Positions 19,895-30,880 of a stretch of DNA of 64,000 nucleotides are shown piece by piece. The translations under genes and the position numbers were made by a program. The stretch is from Doryteuthis pealeii (lineage: Eukaryota; Mollusca; Cephalopoda; Myopsida; Loliginidae): assembly GCA_023376005.1 (NCBI GenBank), contig CM042179.1, forward strand, positions 21,136,842 through 21,200,841, in the 5' to 3' direction. How positions within the stretch are numbered: the first letter of the stretch is position 1; the number at the start of each line of letters is the position of its first letter. The notes beneath the pieces are model-generated. The model ran no database searches. It was not told the DNA's origin and saw only the letters and a program-made list of their open reading frames with translations.

Positions 19895-20521
19895 TCTTAT
19901 TATAATGGAGATTGTGTGTTTTTCTGTCTGTAACCGAAACTAAATCACTACTCAAGTCACAATTCCCTTAGTAATTGACGTCCCATTCACCATGAATTTA
20001 TCCTTATTTTAACCTCAATTATTAATAAAATTGTTTTACATTATTTATACTGTTAACTATATCTACATACTAATAACATGCAATTGTATTTATATATACA
20101 ACAAAATAGCGGTTTACAGTGTGAACGGGAAGGCTAATTTGCATATTGATATTAAGAATGTAATTTTAATAAATATATGCTTAGTATTATTGGTTTCTAA
20201 CTGTTTGGTTTTATTTTAATGAATATAAGCAAAAATCTCTTCAATGAATCTTAAATGAAATCCATTAACAAGAAAAGATAACTGTCATTTTATTCTTTAC
20301 TTCCTCTTTTAACTAAATACTTAAATTAGAAAAATAACAATGAAAGACGAGAGTAATGGAAGAGTAAATTTCAGTTGTTCTATTTTTCAATTATATCCCC
20401 TCTGTTTCAAATCTTTTTATCTGCATTCTTATTTAGTTTCATTAGCATTTCTAATTTAATACAATATTTCATTACATTAAAACTTAAATACTTGCACCCG
20501 GAGGGTGCATATATTTGCTAG
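19895..20521 (+). mobile_element. Helitron-N1 copy 2 (complete, 627 bp)
   Basis: The reference copy. It starts TCTTATTATAATGGAG after host A (19894). It ends GCACCCGGAGGGTGC hairpin, 8 nt, CTAG before host T (20522). No transposase. Confidence 0.85.
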
Positions 20522-20546
20522 TATTAATAAATATGCATTCTGAAAA

Positions 20547-20818
20547 GGGGTGTAATAGTTATCATTGGAAATGTAACACGACGAAATGAGTTCAAATCCT
20601 GGACGAATTTTTTGTATTTCACACACTCTTGTGAAATGTATGAATTCAACTATGCTCCCTCTAGCTATTGGTAAATAGTAGGACAGACTTGGCTATTTAA
20701 TCTTGGTTTTACAACCAGTTTAGAAGAAAGAAAACTCTAAATTCAAACCTGTTGAATTCCGGTTAAGAAATTGACCATGTCACATCCTACTCGTGTGGTG
20801 GGGTTGGTAAATACATAA
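20547..20818 (+). mobile_element. SINE-A, near full length
   Basis: Starts ggggtgtaatagtt about 25 bp downstream of the Helitron end. B box gagttcaaatcctgg, tail ggggttggtaaatacataa. Confidence 0.8.
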
Positions 20819-20834
20819 ATATATCAGTTGGTAA

Positions 20835-21990
20835 TCTTCATTGAATTCTAAGTGACAACAAATGTCCTCGTATCTCTACGACTCTTCTTAGTAATTTAAC
20901 CTATTTCAGCAGTGCTGTGGTCTAGACAGTTTCGATTCCTCCTCTGATCTTCATTATTTTTCATTATATTTTTTCAGATTTTTTAGGATTGTCCCAAGGC
21001 CTCCAAAAAGGATTGATATTACTGTCACTTTCATGTTCTACAATTAAAAGAAAAACACTCTGACAAGGTCCATGTATTTATCTAGTTTTTCGCTTTCCTT
21101 AAATTCAACTCAGCGATAAGCTGTAACAACGAGGTCTACTCATTAACAAGTTGTTTCCTTTTTTATTAACTAAAACTAGATTTTCTGGTCTTCCGACCAA
21201 GATTGGATAATCTATTTGTATCTCAAAATCCAAGAAAATTTGTCAGTATGGTCAAAATTTAGGCGATTGTGCAATTCCCAGTGGATCAATTTCCCTACCA
21301 AGTTGTGTCTGAGTTAGTACTTCTCCTGTGTTGTTTTTGCTGTATTTGTTTATTATGTAGTTTCCTTTTTCGTCTTTCTCTCCACATAGCCTACACTTAA
21401 TATTCTCCTGAATCCGGAATCTTATCTATTTTAGCTTTTACATATGGCATTATTTTGAGCTGATATAAATAGAGGTTCAATTTCTATTTTTAAGTTTCCC
21501 CTGCTTCGTCATGTCCAGATTATCTCGTACGAAACTCCATTCGTTTATCTTCTGAAGTCTTCATGTGAGGCGGAGACATTTTTCTTATTTTTATTTTTTT
21601 CTCATTTTAATAATTTCAATTTTATTGTCTTTTTCTTGTGTTATTTTTTATTTTCTTCTGTTATCGGCTGCTATAATAAATATCACGTTGATTGTATATT
21701 ATTTGAGTCCTTGTAACGTATAATATATCTATGTCATCTCTTGGCTGTAATGCCTTGTGCATAATCATCATCAAATCCTCTCTTGTCCGGTTTAGGAAGG
21801 GTCCAGAGTAAATTACCAGGGAGACTCTACTGGTATTTATTCTTCTAATTAGGTTCATGCAGCAGAGTGATTTTCTTGTCCTTTCTGATCATTTCCTTCA
21901 TTTCTGTTCGTTTGATAATGTTTGATTCTAATATTTTCAATTTATATCTTTCTTCCTCTCTGAGCATTATGATGCTTCCTGATTTCTGTA
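20835..21990 (-). mobile_element. LINE-G remnant, C-terminal half
   Basis: The minus strand is decayed but readable in pieces. The region near 21990-21850 resembles 'YK.L.ILESN.IKR.EMKE'. 21858-21661 reads YSGPFLNRTREDL, MMIMHKALQPRDDIDILYV (R.TM.KALHPR.D.DRLY is typical). 21350-20840 covers the C-terminal DKYMDLA...IPI..GALGT region. Frameshifts and stops throughout. Confidence 0.7.
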
Positions 21991-22079
21991 GTAGTAGTAG
22001 TAGTATTAGTAGTGGTTGTTGTTATTGTTGTCCCCCCCCCCGTTTGTTCATTTGTTACATAATTATTGGATCCCTAATA

Positions 22080-22639
22080 CTTATATAAGGTATTGTAGAA
22101 ATCATAATGGCGATTAGTGCAGCTGATGGCCTTGAGAGTGAGTGACAACGCTTGACCCCACTCTCACCTTGCCTTCCAGGGATAAATCGTGAGAACCAGA
22201 AGGCATAGAAGACCCTGTTCCGGTTTAAGGATATAAGTAACTCAGTCAGTTAGCAGGTAGGAGCTCGAAGGTGTAAGTCGCATTTCTATGCGCATCCTGT
22301 CATCTGCGCAGATTGTCTGGTTGGGGATTTGGAAATAAAGTAACATCAACGTAAATCGAAGTCTTGTGTTTATTACCTAAAAACTAACAATGACACAGGG
22401 CTTCTGATAAGGAGAAATCCCTAGCATGGAAAACCAGACCGAAGTCCCCAAGACAACACCAGACGCTAGACCAGACCAAGATGATAGACGATCAGAATAG
22501 CAAAGCCGGCCAGATGAGAAGACGACTAGAGTAAGAAGTAAGAAAAGGGTATACAACATTATATCGACTTGGTACTGTGAAGACCTCAGTATACAACACA
22601 TTGAGAATTGTGCATTTCTAAATTCTAAATTCCATTCAT
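22080..22639 (+). mobile_element. unclassified insertion within LINE-G (LTR-like?)
   Basis: GC-richer sequence that separates two parts of LINE-G. It includes ttggaaataaagtaacatc (polyadenylation signal at 22330-22336) and a preceding purine-rich region. This resembles an LTR with its 3' processing signal, but I found no second LTR, no primer-binding site and no clear TSD. Confidence 0.3.
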
Positions 22640-22815
22640 ACATCTTGGCTGATTATTCTCTTTGTACTCAACTTCCCCCAAATCATCCATATACATTAGG
22701 TGGTTTATCTTTTCTTGCAACTTTTTAAATCTGTGACCCCCTTTGTACCTTTTAGACTATAGTTTAGTAGCATCATCACTGTAATAAATAGAAGTGTCTA
22801 CTAATCATTCTCTTT
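22640..22815 (-). mobile_element. LINE-G RT core fragment with YMDD box
   Basis: The minus strand reads NHLMYMDD at about 22705-22682, matching the reverse-transcriptase catalytic motif C (Y-M-D-D). An upstream LLFITVMMLLN stretch corresponds to the SPLLF...A....L segment that precedes it. It is probably the same element as 20835-21990, interrupted by the 22080-22639 insertion. Confidence 0.65.
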
Positions 22816-23388
22816 GGACCATGCCTCTTTGTATTTATATTTCTGTCCTCTGTTCATTCGGCTTTTCAGTTTTTCATAACTTTCGAAATGAAGTTGACTA
22901 CTTGTTAGGAGACTTTGAATATTTCTATAATTTCTATTATCCATGGTTTTTAGTCATAGTAATCTTTCGGAAATGTTTTTTTTTTAAATTCATTAATAGA
23001 CGCCACTCTCAGAGATTGGTAATAGTAGTTTACTAACTGAACTGTTTGACCTCATTGGCCATACAGTTGACCAACGTTGACCAGTGAGTTTCATCTGACC
23101 TGCATCTCGTGAACCGTGATGTTGACCCACTTTGAATTCCTCCACCTTGCTTTACATCCACCATGATTGACCTTATGGATTTCAATTATACATTTTTATA
23201 TGACACGTATGATATCCCCCTATTTGAATCTGATATCCAGTGACGAGTAAGATTGCTAAATGATAATGGAGCTGACCTCTCTGTTTTTTATTGCCGCAGA
23301 GTTATGCGACTCCTGTTGCTACACATGCAGGTTTGATGTGAATTTTCATTCTCGGTAAAGTAAAAAATAAAATAAAAATGAATAAATA
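22816..23388. other. non-coding sequence
   Basis: An 80-codon frame (22794-23036) overlaps the LINE-G remnant antisense. No other feature recognised. Confidence 0.45.
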
Positions 23389-23574
23389 AAAAATGACGTT
23401 CTCCAGTGGACATCTACACATGAACACACCACACTAAACTGCAAAAACCTACATCGATCAATTCTGTGAAGATACTTAATGTCATTTGGAGGATTTGGTA
23501 TGAGCGATGACCGATAGGGAACGGGTAGGAAATGGTTGCTGTGAGCACGTCTTGATGATGATGATGATGATTCA
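23389..23574 (+). mobile_element. LINE-F 3' end fragment
   Basis: Starts at aaatgacgttctcc (ISDVLL block). Continues through an altered GRPA.TYIDQLC block to gatgatgatgatgatg, the LINE-F (GAT)n tail. Confidence 0.75.
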
Positions 23575-23683
23575 TGGTTGTGGGATCATGTCATATGTCT
23601 TCTGGTAGTTTTATCCATGCTATAGTTACATTTTACCACTTCACCTTTGCTTCTTTTAGAATGTGTTGGTATATGTAGAATAT

Positions 23684-23980
23684 GGAGGTGCGTGGTGTAA
23701 TGGTTAGAGTCGCAGGAAATGGACTCGTCGACCCGAGTTCAAATCTTGGACGAAGCTGTTTGCACTTCATATAGCGCTAATGCCCTTGGGAAAGCTATAA
23801 ATCCAATTACTCTCCCTCTAGCTATTGGCAAATAGTAGGACAGACTGGGCTCTTTAATCTTGGTCAGTCAACCAGTCTAGATGAAAGAAAACTCTGAATT
23901 CAAACTTGTTAAACTCCGCTTCAGAAATTGACCTTGTGTCACATCCTGCTCGTGTGGAGGGATTGGAATATATATATATA
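23684..23980 (+). mobile_element. SINE-A, full length
   Basis: Head ggaggtgcgtggtgtaatgg, B box gagttcaaatcttgg, tail gggattggaatatatata. The AT tail is followed by AT/TG microsatellites further downstream. Confidence 0.85.
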
Positions 23981-24035
23981 TGAATTTGATATATTGAAAA
24001 AAACAAATGATGTTTACAAATGCTTGGGATCATCA

Positions 24036-24037
24036 AG

Positions 24038-24092
<55 letters not shown>
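24036..24092. repeat. (AT)n(TG)n microsatellite
   Basis: AT then TG run. Confidence 0.95.
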
Positions 24093-24093
<1 letters not shown>

Positions 24094-24458
24094 ATATGAA
24101 TACGTCATATATAACTCTAGTTCCTTTGTGGCATCGTTTTTTGTTCTTTGAAAAATAGTCCGTAGCTTTCAAGTGAATTTCTTCCCTTATTTGTACTGTT
24201 AAGATTTTCAGCATTTTTACCAGATACGATATTGACTAGTTGCATGGTGTGGTCAATCTTTTGGGGTGGGGGTAGGATGGTCGTTCTGGATGAGAGTACT
24301 TTCCCAGGTTGTTGAAATGTAAAAGATGTTGCTTTTAAGATTTAGTTAAAAAAAAAACATTTAAAAAATTTACATATTCTAAAAATCAAAGGAAACTAGA
24401 TTCTTTTTGTCAAGCTACTCTTTCCTTTTACCCACGCCAACTAGTAACCCCTCCCAAA
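24093..24458. other. non-coding sequence
   Basis: Nothing recognised. Confidence 0.45.
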
Positions 24459-24502
24459 ATGTATTATTATTATTATCATCATTATTATTATTATCATTAT
24501 TG
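24459..24502. repeat. (ATT/ATC)n tract, probable LINE-G 3' tail
   Basis: Mixed ATT and ATC units directly at the 3' end of the minus-strand LINE-G copy. The same arrangement occurs at 60199-60261. Confidence 0.8.
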
Positions 24503-25744
24503 AGATTTTCACACCAGTGTAAACTGGTGTAAACAAACAAACAAACAAACAAACAAACACACAAACAAAAAACTCAATAATGATAAAGCTACAAATCTAC
24601 TCAGGTCTCCAGAACTCTTCTGGGTATTCTAGACAATCTCAACGTTGCTGTTGTTTGTATGGTCTCACTTCTTCTGGTTTCCAATTCCTCTAGTTTTTTT
24701 GTTTTTTTCTAAGCTTTTGTGGACCGTCCTTAGTGCCCCAACTGCAATTGGTATCAATTCCACCACAATATTCCACAGTTTTTCCAATTCTCTAAAAGGG
24801 CCTAGTTTTTAAGTTTTCTTTCATCTTCACCCCGTGATCTGCTAAAACTGCAAAATCTACCAGTTGATAAGTTCTCTTTTTCTTGTTAATCACTACTTGG
24901 TCTGATCTTCTGGCTTGCATAAAGTGGATCCGTCTCAGAGAATTTTATGCGTTTCATTCTCAAGAACAGATTCTGGTTTATGCATATATCATTTTTTTTT
25001 TTATAGTCAAAATTAAGTTTCCTGTACAATTCCAAGTGGGTCATATTTTCAATCCAGTCCTGCCTAGACTTGTATTCACATTATGCTAGTTTGCTCATTT
25101 GCTTAATACATAGTGTGTGGTCTCATCTCTGTCTCCACATATCCTGCAATTGCTATTCTGTTGTGTCTTATCTATTTTTGCTTTGATATGACTTGTTCTT
25201 ATGGAATTGTTTTGTGTTGCGATTACGAGCGATTCGAGTTTTCTCTTGAGGTTTTCTTTTATTAAACATGTTCAATTTTATTCATGTGCAACCTCCCCAA
25301 TTTGTCGCTTGAAGTATCCATATAATTGTTTTTCTTCCCATTTCTATTTTTTTGTTTTGTTGTTTATCTGCTTGTCCATATGTTGCAGCTGCTATTGTTG
25401 GCCGCCGTAATTAATCTTTCCTTGCTCTTTTTTGTGTATTCGTTGAGTCCTCGGCTTGTGGTATCTACGCAATCTTCAATGTTGGCGAGACCATTTCCAC
25501 CTTCCTTTCTTGATAGCCTGTCTCTATCATCTCACAGATATAATGCCTTGTGCATTGTCATTAATTAAATTCTGTCCGCCTTCCTCGCTTGTCCATTTTA
25601 AGAATAGTCCAGACTATCTTATAATGGGGACGGCTCGGGTATTTATTCTCTTGATGAGATTTCTGCTGAAGAGCTTGGTTTCTAGAAGTTTTCTTGTTCT
25701 TCTGATGTATTCTTCTTTTATCTTTTATTTAATCTATTTATTTT
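24503..25744 (-). mobile_element. LINE-G remnant, C-terminal part
   Basis: Minus-strand content in order from 25744: SGLFLKWT, the HKALHP.DD region (decayed), cysteine-type region, then the terminal domain (DKY..LA, ..IPI..GAL.TV) down to the 3' end cacaccagtg near 24510, with an (AAAC)n tract at 24532-24569. Many frameshifts. It is interrupted at 25744 by Repeat-D and resumes at 26175. The plus-strand frames here (25201-25758) are antisense noise. Confidence 0.7.
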
Positions 25745-26174
25745 CACTTTGGCCCTAGACGGGCTGTCGGAGAGGCCCCCTCCGATCAATCGGCTGGTCA
25801 CGTCAAGCCCTAGCACCTATATGATTTTCCCAACCCTATTGCCTTTATGGCAAGCCCCAACCACTTTTTATCATATGGGTGCTAGAAGGCGGTGTCTGAG
25901 GGTCTACATGTCCTAGGAATGACGTTAAACTCTATCTGATGAAGTTCCAGTTTTTGAGGTTTGGGGAATGTGGAGCACCCCTTCATCACCATTGCTCCCT
26001 GATCCACTCTGACCCAGAGTGGTAGTACCTGTTAGGGTCCCATCTATGGGTTAAATAGAAAAATGTATTTATAAAAAAATTGTATTATCCATTAAGAATT
26101 GATTTATTTCAAAACTTTATTGGCATTAAATGACCCACTGAGGTTGATATGCCGTAAAACAAACCAAACCAAAC
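25745..26174 (+). mobile_element. Repeat-D inserted in LINE-G, exact 11-bp TSD
   Basis: ctatttatttt is present at 25734-25744 and again at 26175-26185. The 3' end is taaaacaaaccaaaccaaac (26155-26174). This copy is 5'-truncated at the ctttggccctagacggg position. Confidence 0.85.
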
Positions 26175-26600
26175 CTATTTATTTTATAGTGTCCGCTTCA
26201 AAGATTTCTAATATTCTCTGAGTGTTCTTATATCTACCTGATTTGGTAGTTATATTCCGTCCATTGTTACTCTTTCCTTCTTTTTCATCACTGGCATGGC
26301 ACATTTTCCTATATGCCGGTTGTATATTCTTATGGTTTGTACAAGGATTTTCGATTCTTTTTCGGCTTTTTTTCCCTCAAAAATCTTGAAATCGTTCATC
26401 TACATAATGTGGTTTATTTTTTATTTTGATTTCGTGAATTTCTAGCCCCCTGTATATTTTCTAAGTATATAGTTGAGTGTCATCATTGCTACAATAAATA
26501 ATAATGGTGATACTGAGTCTCCTCGGAAAACTCCTCTTTGGATTATTGTTTTATAATATGCGGTATTTGATAGACAGTATAAGAAATAGAGTACGAATAA
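26175..26600 (-). mobile_element. LINE-G remnant, RT core
   Basis: The minus strand reads QRGVFRGDSVSPLLFIVAMM near 26550-26490 (the G.FQGDSLSPLLF block, RT motif B). Further along, HYVDE at about 26410-26395 stands where YMDD is expected. The catalytic aspartate pair is therefore damaged (D to E). Confidence 0.75.
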
Positions 26601-26637
26601 GCCTCCCAAATTTCTGACCCTCTTCTTGATATTTAAA

Positions 26638-26847
26638 TTATTGTTATTATTATCATCATCATTATTATCATTATTATTATTATCATCATTATTATTATCA
26701 TCATCATCATTATTATCATTATTATTATCATCATCATTATTATCATCATCATTATTATTATTATTATTATTATCATTATTATCATCATCATCATTATTAT
26801 CATTATTATTATTATTATTATCATTATTATCATCATCATCATTATTA

Positions 26848-26890
<43 letters not shown>

Positions 26891-27050
26891 CATCATTATT
26901 ATCATCATTATTATCATCATTATTTTTATCATTATTATTATCATCATTATTATATTATTATTATTATTATTATTATTTATTATCATTATTATTATTTCAT
27001 TATCTTCATTATTATTATTATTATCATCATTATTATTATTATTATTATTC
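26638..27050. repeat. (ATT)n/(ATC)n trinucleotide array, about 410 bp
   Basis: Long mixture of ATT and ATC units with few interruptions. Because no unit creates a stop in certain frames, both strands show long frames (26626-27069 plus, Leu/Ser-rich; 26633-27139 minus, Ile/Met/Asn-rich). These are artefacts of the repeat. Confidence 0.95.
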
Positions 27051-27849
27051 ATCTTTATACCATGAGTAAGTAAATTAATATATCCAAATCTACCACCCAA
27101 AGTTGTTTCTATAATCTGTTCAAAATAATTCGTAGCCAAGAAAGAGACGATAAATTTTTGTTATCTTGTCTATTCGGTTGGGTTTATTGTGTCAATGTTT
27201 TTATTCCCTAATCTCGCGATGATCATAGTTCTGGGTTCCTTTAATTGGGGTGAAGTGTACGCAAAATATTTTTACGTGCCAAGCCGGATCACACTGCAAT
27301 CAAATAGTCTATCTGTCATCAGTTCGTTTGATGAGTTGTCTCTCGACTCGTGAAAGATTTAAGGATAGACCTGAAGTGACCGTCACTCAGGGTGGGGGGG
27401 AGAAACATTTCGGGTCAGGTTGAATTTGCTCTGGGTTTTTTTTTTCTTGAACATGTCGGGAGACGAGTATTAAAAGTGATTGAAGGGGTCATGACAATTA
27501 GATATGACTACTTCAACTTGAATTTTATCCTATGATATTGTTATTACTTCGACTCTGCATGCTACGAATATTTTAGTGTTATCGGCATTTAAAAAAGTAA
27601 AGGCACTTCTGAGCTAAACAATTAAACTTCAGACATTTATCAAACTTTTAATAAATATATCAATTATCCTATTAATTTTAATATTTATATCATATTACAT
27701 TATCATATAAATCATTATATGTAAATTATGAATATATTATTATCAAACTTTTATTTAAAAATCATATATTACTAAAAATCATCTTATGTTAGGATCTGCC
27801 AATTTTGACAGGCGTATTTCACAAAATAAATTTAACCTCCCTAATTTAA
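27051..27849. other. non-coding sequence
   Basis: No gene or element recognised. Confidence 0.45.
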
Positions 27850-28590
27850 AAAAAAAATACCAAAAATCAAGGAAATCATCTGATTTTAATGAAATTTTCA
27901 GTGTTGATTGACCAATGAATGAATTTTATAATGTATCAGTCCTTTTATTTAAAAACTTTGCTCTCTACCCCTTATTTTTGGGGCACAAAACATTGGAGGG
28001 GTTATATACTTTCTAAAATAATTACAGTATAAATAAAAAGAGAAAAGACAGAAGGTGTGAATAGTAGAAGAAAAAACTAAGGGTAGAAAATAAGGATAAA
28101 AAATCTGAAAAATTAAAAGATACAACATTTTTTTCGAGATTTTTTTTACTCTGTTGTTTTTGTATATCTGTCTTTTAGAATATCTGAAAAAAATTATACG
28201 TCGATATTTGTTCTGTTTAAAAGAGTGGGGTGGCTAACTTCTCAATTGAGTTTTCTCCAAAGATTATTACATAACAATTCTAAAAAAAAGTAGGCTCGTT
28301 AGATAAATATTTGTTTTCAGAATCTAAAAATATGAAATTTAAAACATAGAATTAGGCTGTTCATATTTTAAATGAATTTTGTCTATTAATTAGGTGTATA
28401 AATTGTTTCCTCGATGTGTATATGGGTGGTGCAAACGGTAATATTCATTTTTAAAAATTTAGATTTTTTTCCATTGAATCATTGAAACGATTCAGTAATT
28501 TAAAAGAAAGAATTCCTTGATTAATAAGTCAGCACTGAAAATTTTATTAAAATCAAATAATTCCCTGGTTTTTGGTAATTCTTTTAATAT
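27850..28590. repeat. inverted repeat pair of about 80 bp flanking 600 bp
   Basis: 27857-27912 (accaaaaatcaagg ... aaattttcagtg) is mirrored by 28530-28583 (cactgaaaattttattaaaatc ... gtttttggt, in shorter matching blocks). A third related piece occurs near 29745-29790. This may be a decayed TIR element. The interior is AT-rich without open frames. Confidence 0.5.
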
Positions 28591-29013
28591 CGACCTGGGC
28601 CTTCGCATTTTTTAAACATATTTCTCGCTAACTTTTATAAATAAAAACTCTTTAGTTTTCTGCGGGTTTGAACGAGAAAAGTTGTTTTCGTTTAAATTAA
28701 TATCAAAAAGAAAGTTATTTTTCTGTACACAGTGTATTTAAAGTTTTTATTATTGATTTCTAAGAAAAAAATTTAAATTTTAAAATTGTTATAAAAGCGT
28801 TTATTTTGAGTGCATTATAAATCTTCACTGGCCATTTTTTAGCAAATTTAATTGTTTAAAATGTATTAGAAATGGGTTACCTATGTAATAATGATGTTCA
28901 TTATATTATTACTTTTCGACTAAAACCAACGTTTTACCTTAAATAATCGATTTAATTAATTTTGATACTTTTTAAAATGAAAACGAGCGAACAAATTAGT
29001 AGTACCTAATATG
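28591..29013. other. AT-rich non-coding sequence
   Basis: Nothing recognised. Confidence 0.45.
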
Positions 29014-29031
29014 CACACACACACACATGCA

Positions 29032-29100
<69 letters not shown>
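29014..29100. repeat. (CA)n(AT)n(TG)n compound microsatellite
   Basis: CA, then AT, then TG: a symmetrical compound repeat able to fold back. Confidence 0.95.
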
Positions 29101-29101
<1 letters not shown>

Positions 29102-29930
29102 CAAGGGAGATAACATAACAGGAGTACGCGCACTGAACAGTTGTTCCGGACCCAGACAAAAAATCTGCCTATTTTGAAAAAAGGAGGATAACTTATTTCC
29201 TTTTAATTTTCCGTAAAGAAAAAGAACAATTTTTTTTTTAATATATAAAAATCTCTGGAAATATCTTGCGCAAAATTTCACATTTTTAAACGTAGATTTG
29301 TAGATGTATTAAATAGAGCTTGATATACGATTTAAATATCAAGTTTAACATGCCACCTTCCAGATATTTAAAATTCATTATTAAGTTTTTGTGTGAATAA
29401 AAATAAGCCCATTGTTTCAGAGAATTTTTTTTCCATCAATTCTAAGAAAGATATTTTTTTAATTTTGAGTTATAAGAAAATAAGTTTAAAATTTTCAAGT
29501 AATTTTTTTTCGAGTATTGATCTTTTATTTTCTTAATTTTTTTTAATGTAATCTTCAAGATTTAATATTTCTTGAAATGTAAAAATTAGGGATTGGAATT
29601 TTCTCTTTTTCAAATGACCAAAGGTCAAATACCCCAACATTCTGAATTGCTAAAAACTTTTATTTTTTAATTTTTTTAATTTTTTTAATTTTTTTTTAAA
29701 TAAGCTATTCATTATAAAATTAACTTGTCAATGTAATAATTTGGAGGAAAATTCATTAAAATCCCTGATTTTTGGTAATAGTTTTTCAAAAAATTTGATT
29801 TTTTTTTTACTATTGCTATTGTGATTTCTTCATACACACACACACTTTGACATACAGTTAACCGCACTTAGTAACAATCAGTTTCTTGCCAATGCAATTT
29901 CCAAACCAAGTCAGTCAACTGTAGTATATC
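29101..29930. other. AT-rich non-coding sequence
   Basis: Long T and A runs. Only a fragment related to 27857-27912 near 29745-29790. Confidence 0.5.
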
Positions 29931-30009
29931 ATTACCTTAGGGAGAATACCATTACCTTAAGGAAAATATTATTATCTTGGGGAAAATGCCATTACCTTGG
30001 GAAAATTTC
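29931..30009 (+). repeat. 20-bp minisatellite, four units
   Basis: Units at 29931, 29951, 29971 and 29991, of type attaccttggggaaaatncc, with a few differences each. Confidence 0.85.
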
Positions 30010-30068
30010 AGAATTTGGAAAATGATTTCCTTGTGAGCTTTTGGAATCGAGCGTCAACATATTTCTCT

Positions 30069-30077
30069 TTCGGCTCG

Positions 30078-30107
<30 letters not shown>
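30069..30107. repeat. poly(A) run
   Basis: Nearly uninterrupted A run following a ctcga. Confidence 0.9.
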
Positions 30108-30109
<2 letters not shown>

Positions 30110-30150
30110 AAAGCATTGTCTGATTGATATAGTCTCTAGTATGTTAATTT

Positions 30151-30389
30151 TAGGTGGAGTTTAACAGGTTCGAATTCAGTTTTCCTTCTCCTAGACTAGT
30201 TGCCATACCAAGGTTAAATACCCCATTGTGTCCTACTATTTACCAATAACTAGGGGGAGAATAGTTGGGTGCGTGCCTTTCCCAATGTTATCAGCGCCCT
30301 GTGAAAGGTAACCAGCCTTGTTTAGGATTGGAAATCTGGTGGCTGAGTCCATTTCCTACAATTATAACCATTACACGACGGGCGCCTCC
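30151..30389 (-). mobile_element. SINE-A, 3'-truncated
   Basis: Head with cgggcgcctcc complement at the right end. The 3' tail is missing. Part of the composite duplicated at 33578-33930. Confidence 0.8.
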
Positions 30390-30420
30390 AACATAATCCC
30401 AAGTAAAGTGGATTCATTGC

Positions 30421-30422
30421 AA

Positions 30423-30454
<32 letters not shown>

Positions 30455-30456
30455 GA
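30421..30456. repeat. (GAAA)n microsatellite
   Basis: GAAA units between SINE-A and Repeat-D. Confidence 0.95.
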
Positions 30457-30720
30457 AATTGGTTGATTTTACGGCATGTCAACCTTTTTAGGGTTATTTG
30501 ATGTTTAAGTTTGACAATTATTGTATACAAAATGTATCTTCCCAATGATTTTAAATAAGTAAATATTCCATAGGGGAAACCCTAACAGATTCTACCATTC
30601 CAAGTCTTAGTGAGCCTGGGAGTAATAGCAAAGAAAGAGTGATTACACAAAACCCAAAGCTTCAAATCTGGAGTTTAACCAACGGGTGCAATTACCAGAA
30701 AAATATAGCCTAAATAAAAA
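30457..30720 (-). mobile_element. Repeat-D, decayed copy
   Basis: Constant end ggttgattttacggcatgtc, then a diverged ttccaagtcttagtgagcc block. It fades out by about 30720. Confidence 0.6.
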
Positions 30721-30880
30721 CTAATAAGAGCTGTCCGTAAGTAATGAGAATGTTTGTTCATTTATGCAAATTAGAGCAAGTTCGGGCAAGTCCGGACAAT
30801 TTTTGACAACCTTGGGTAGGCTGTAATACATACATTTTCTAACATATCATTATTTTTCTTACAAGTCTAGCACTCCGACA

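Noticed and set aside
22080..22639. Solo LTR with firm borders
   Set aside because: No matching LTR, no TG..CA ends with TSD. Left as an unclassified insertion.
26633..27139. 168-codon frame on the minus strand and 147-codon frame on the plus strand
   Set aside because: Both are translations of an ATT/ATC trinucleotide array.
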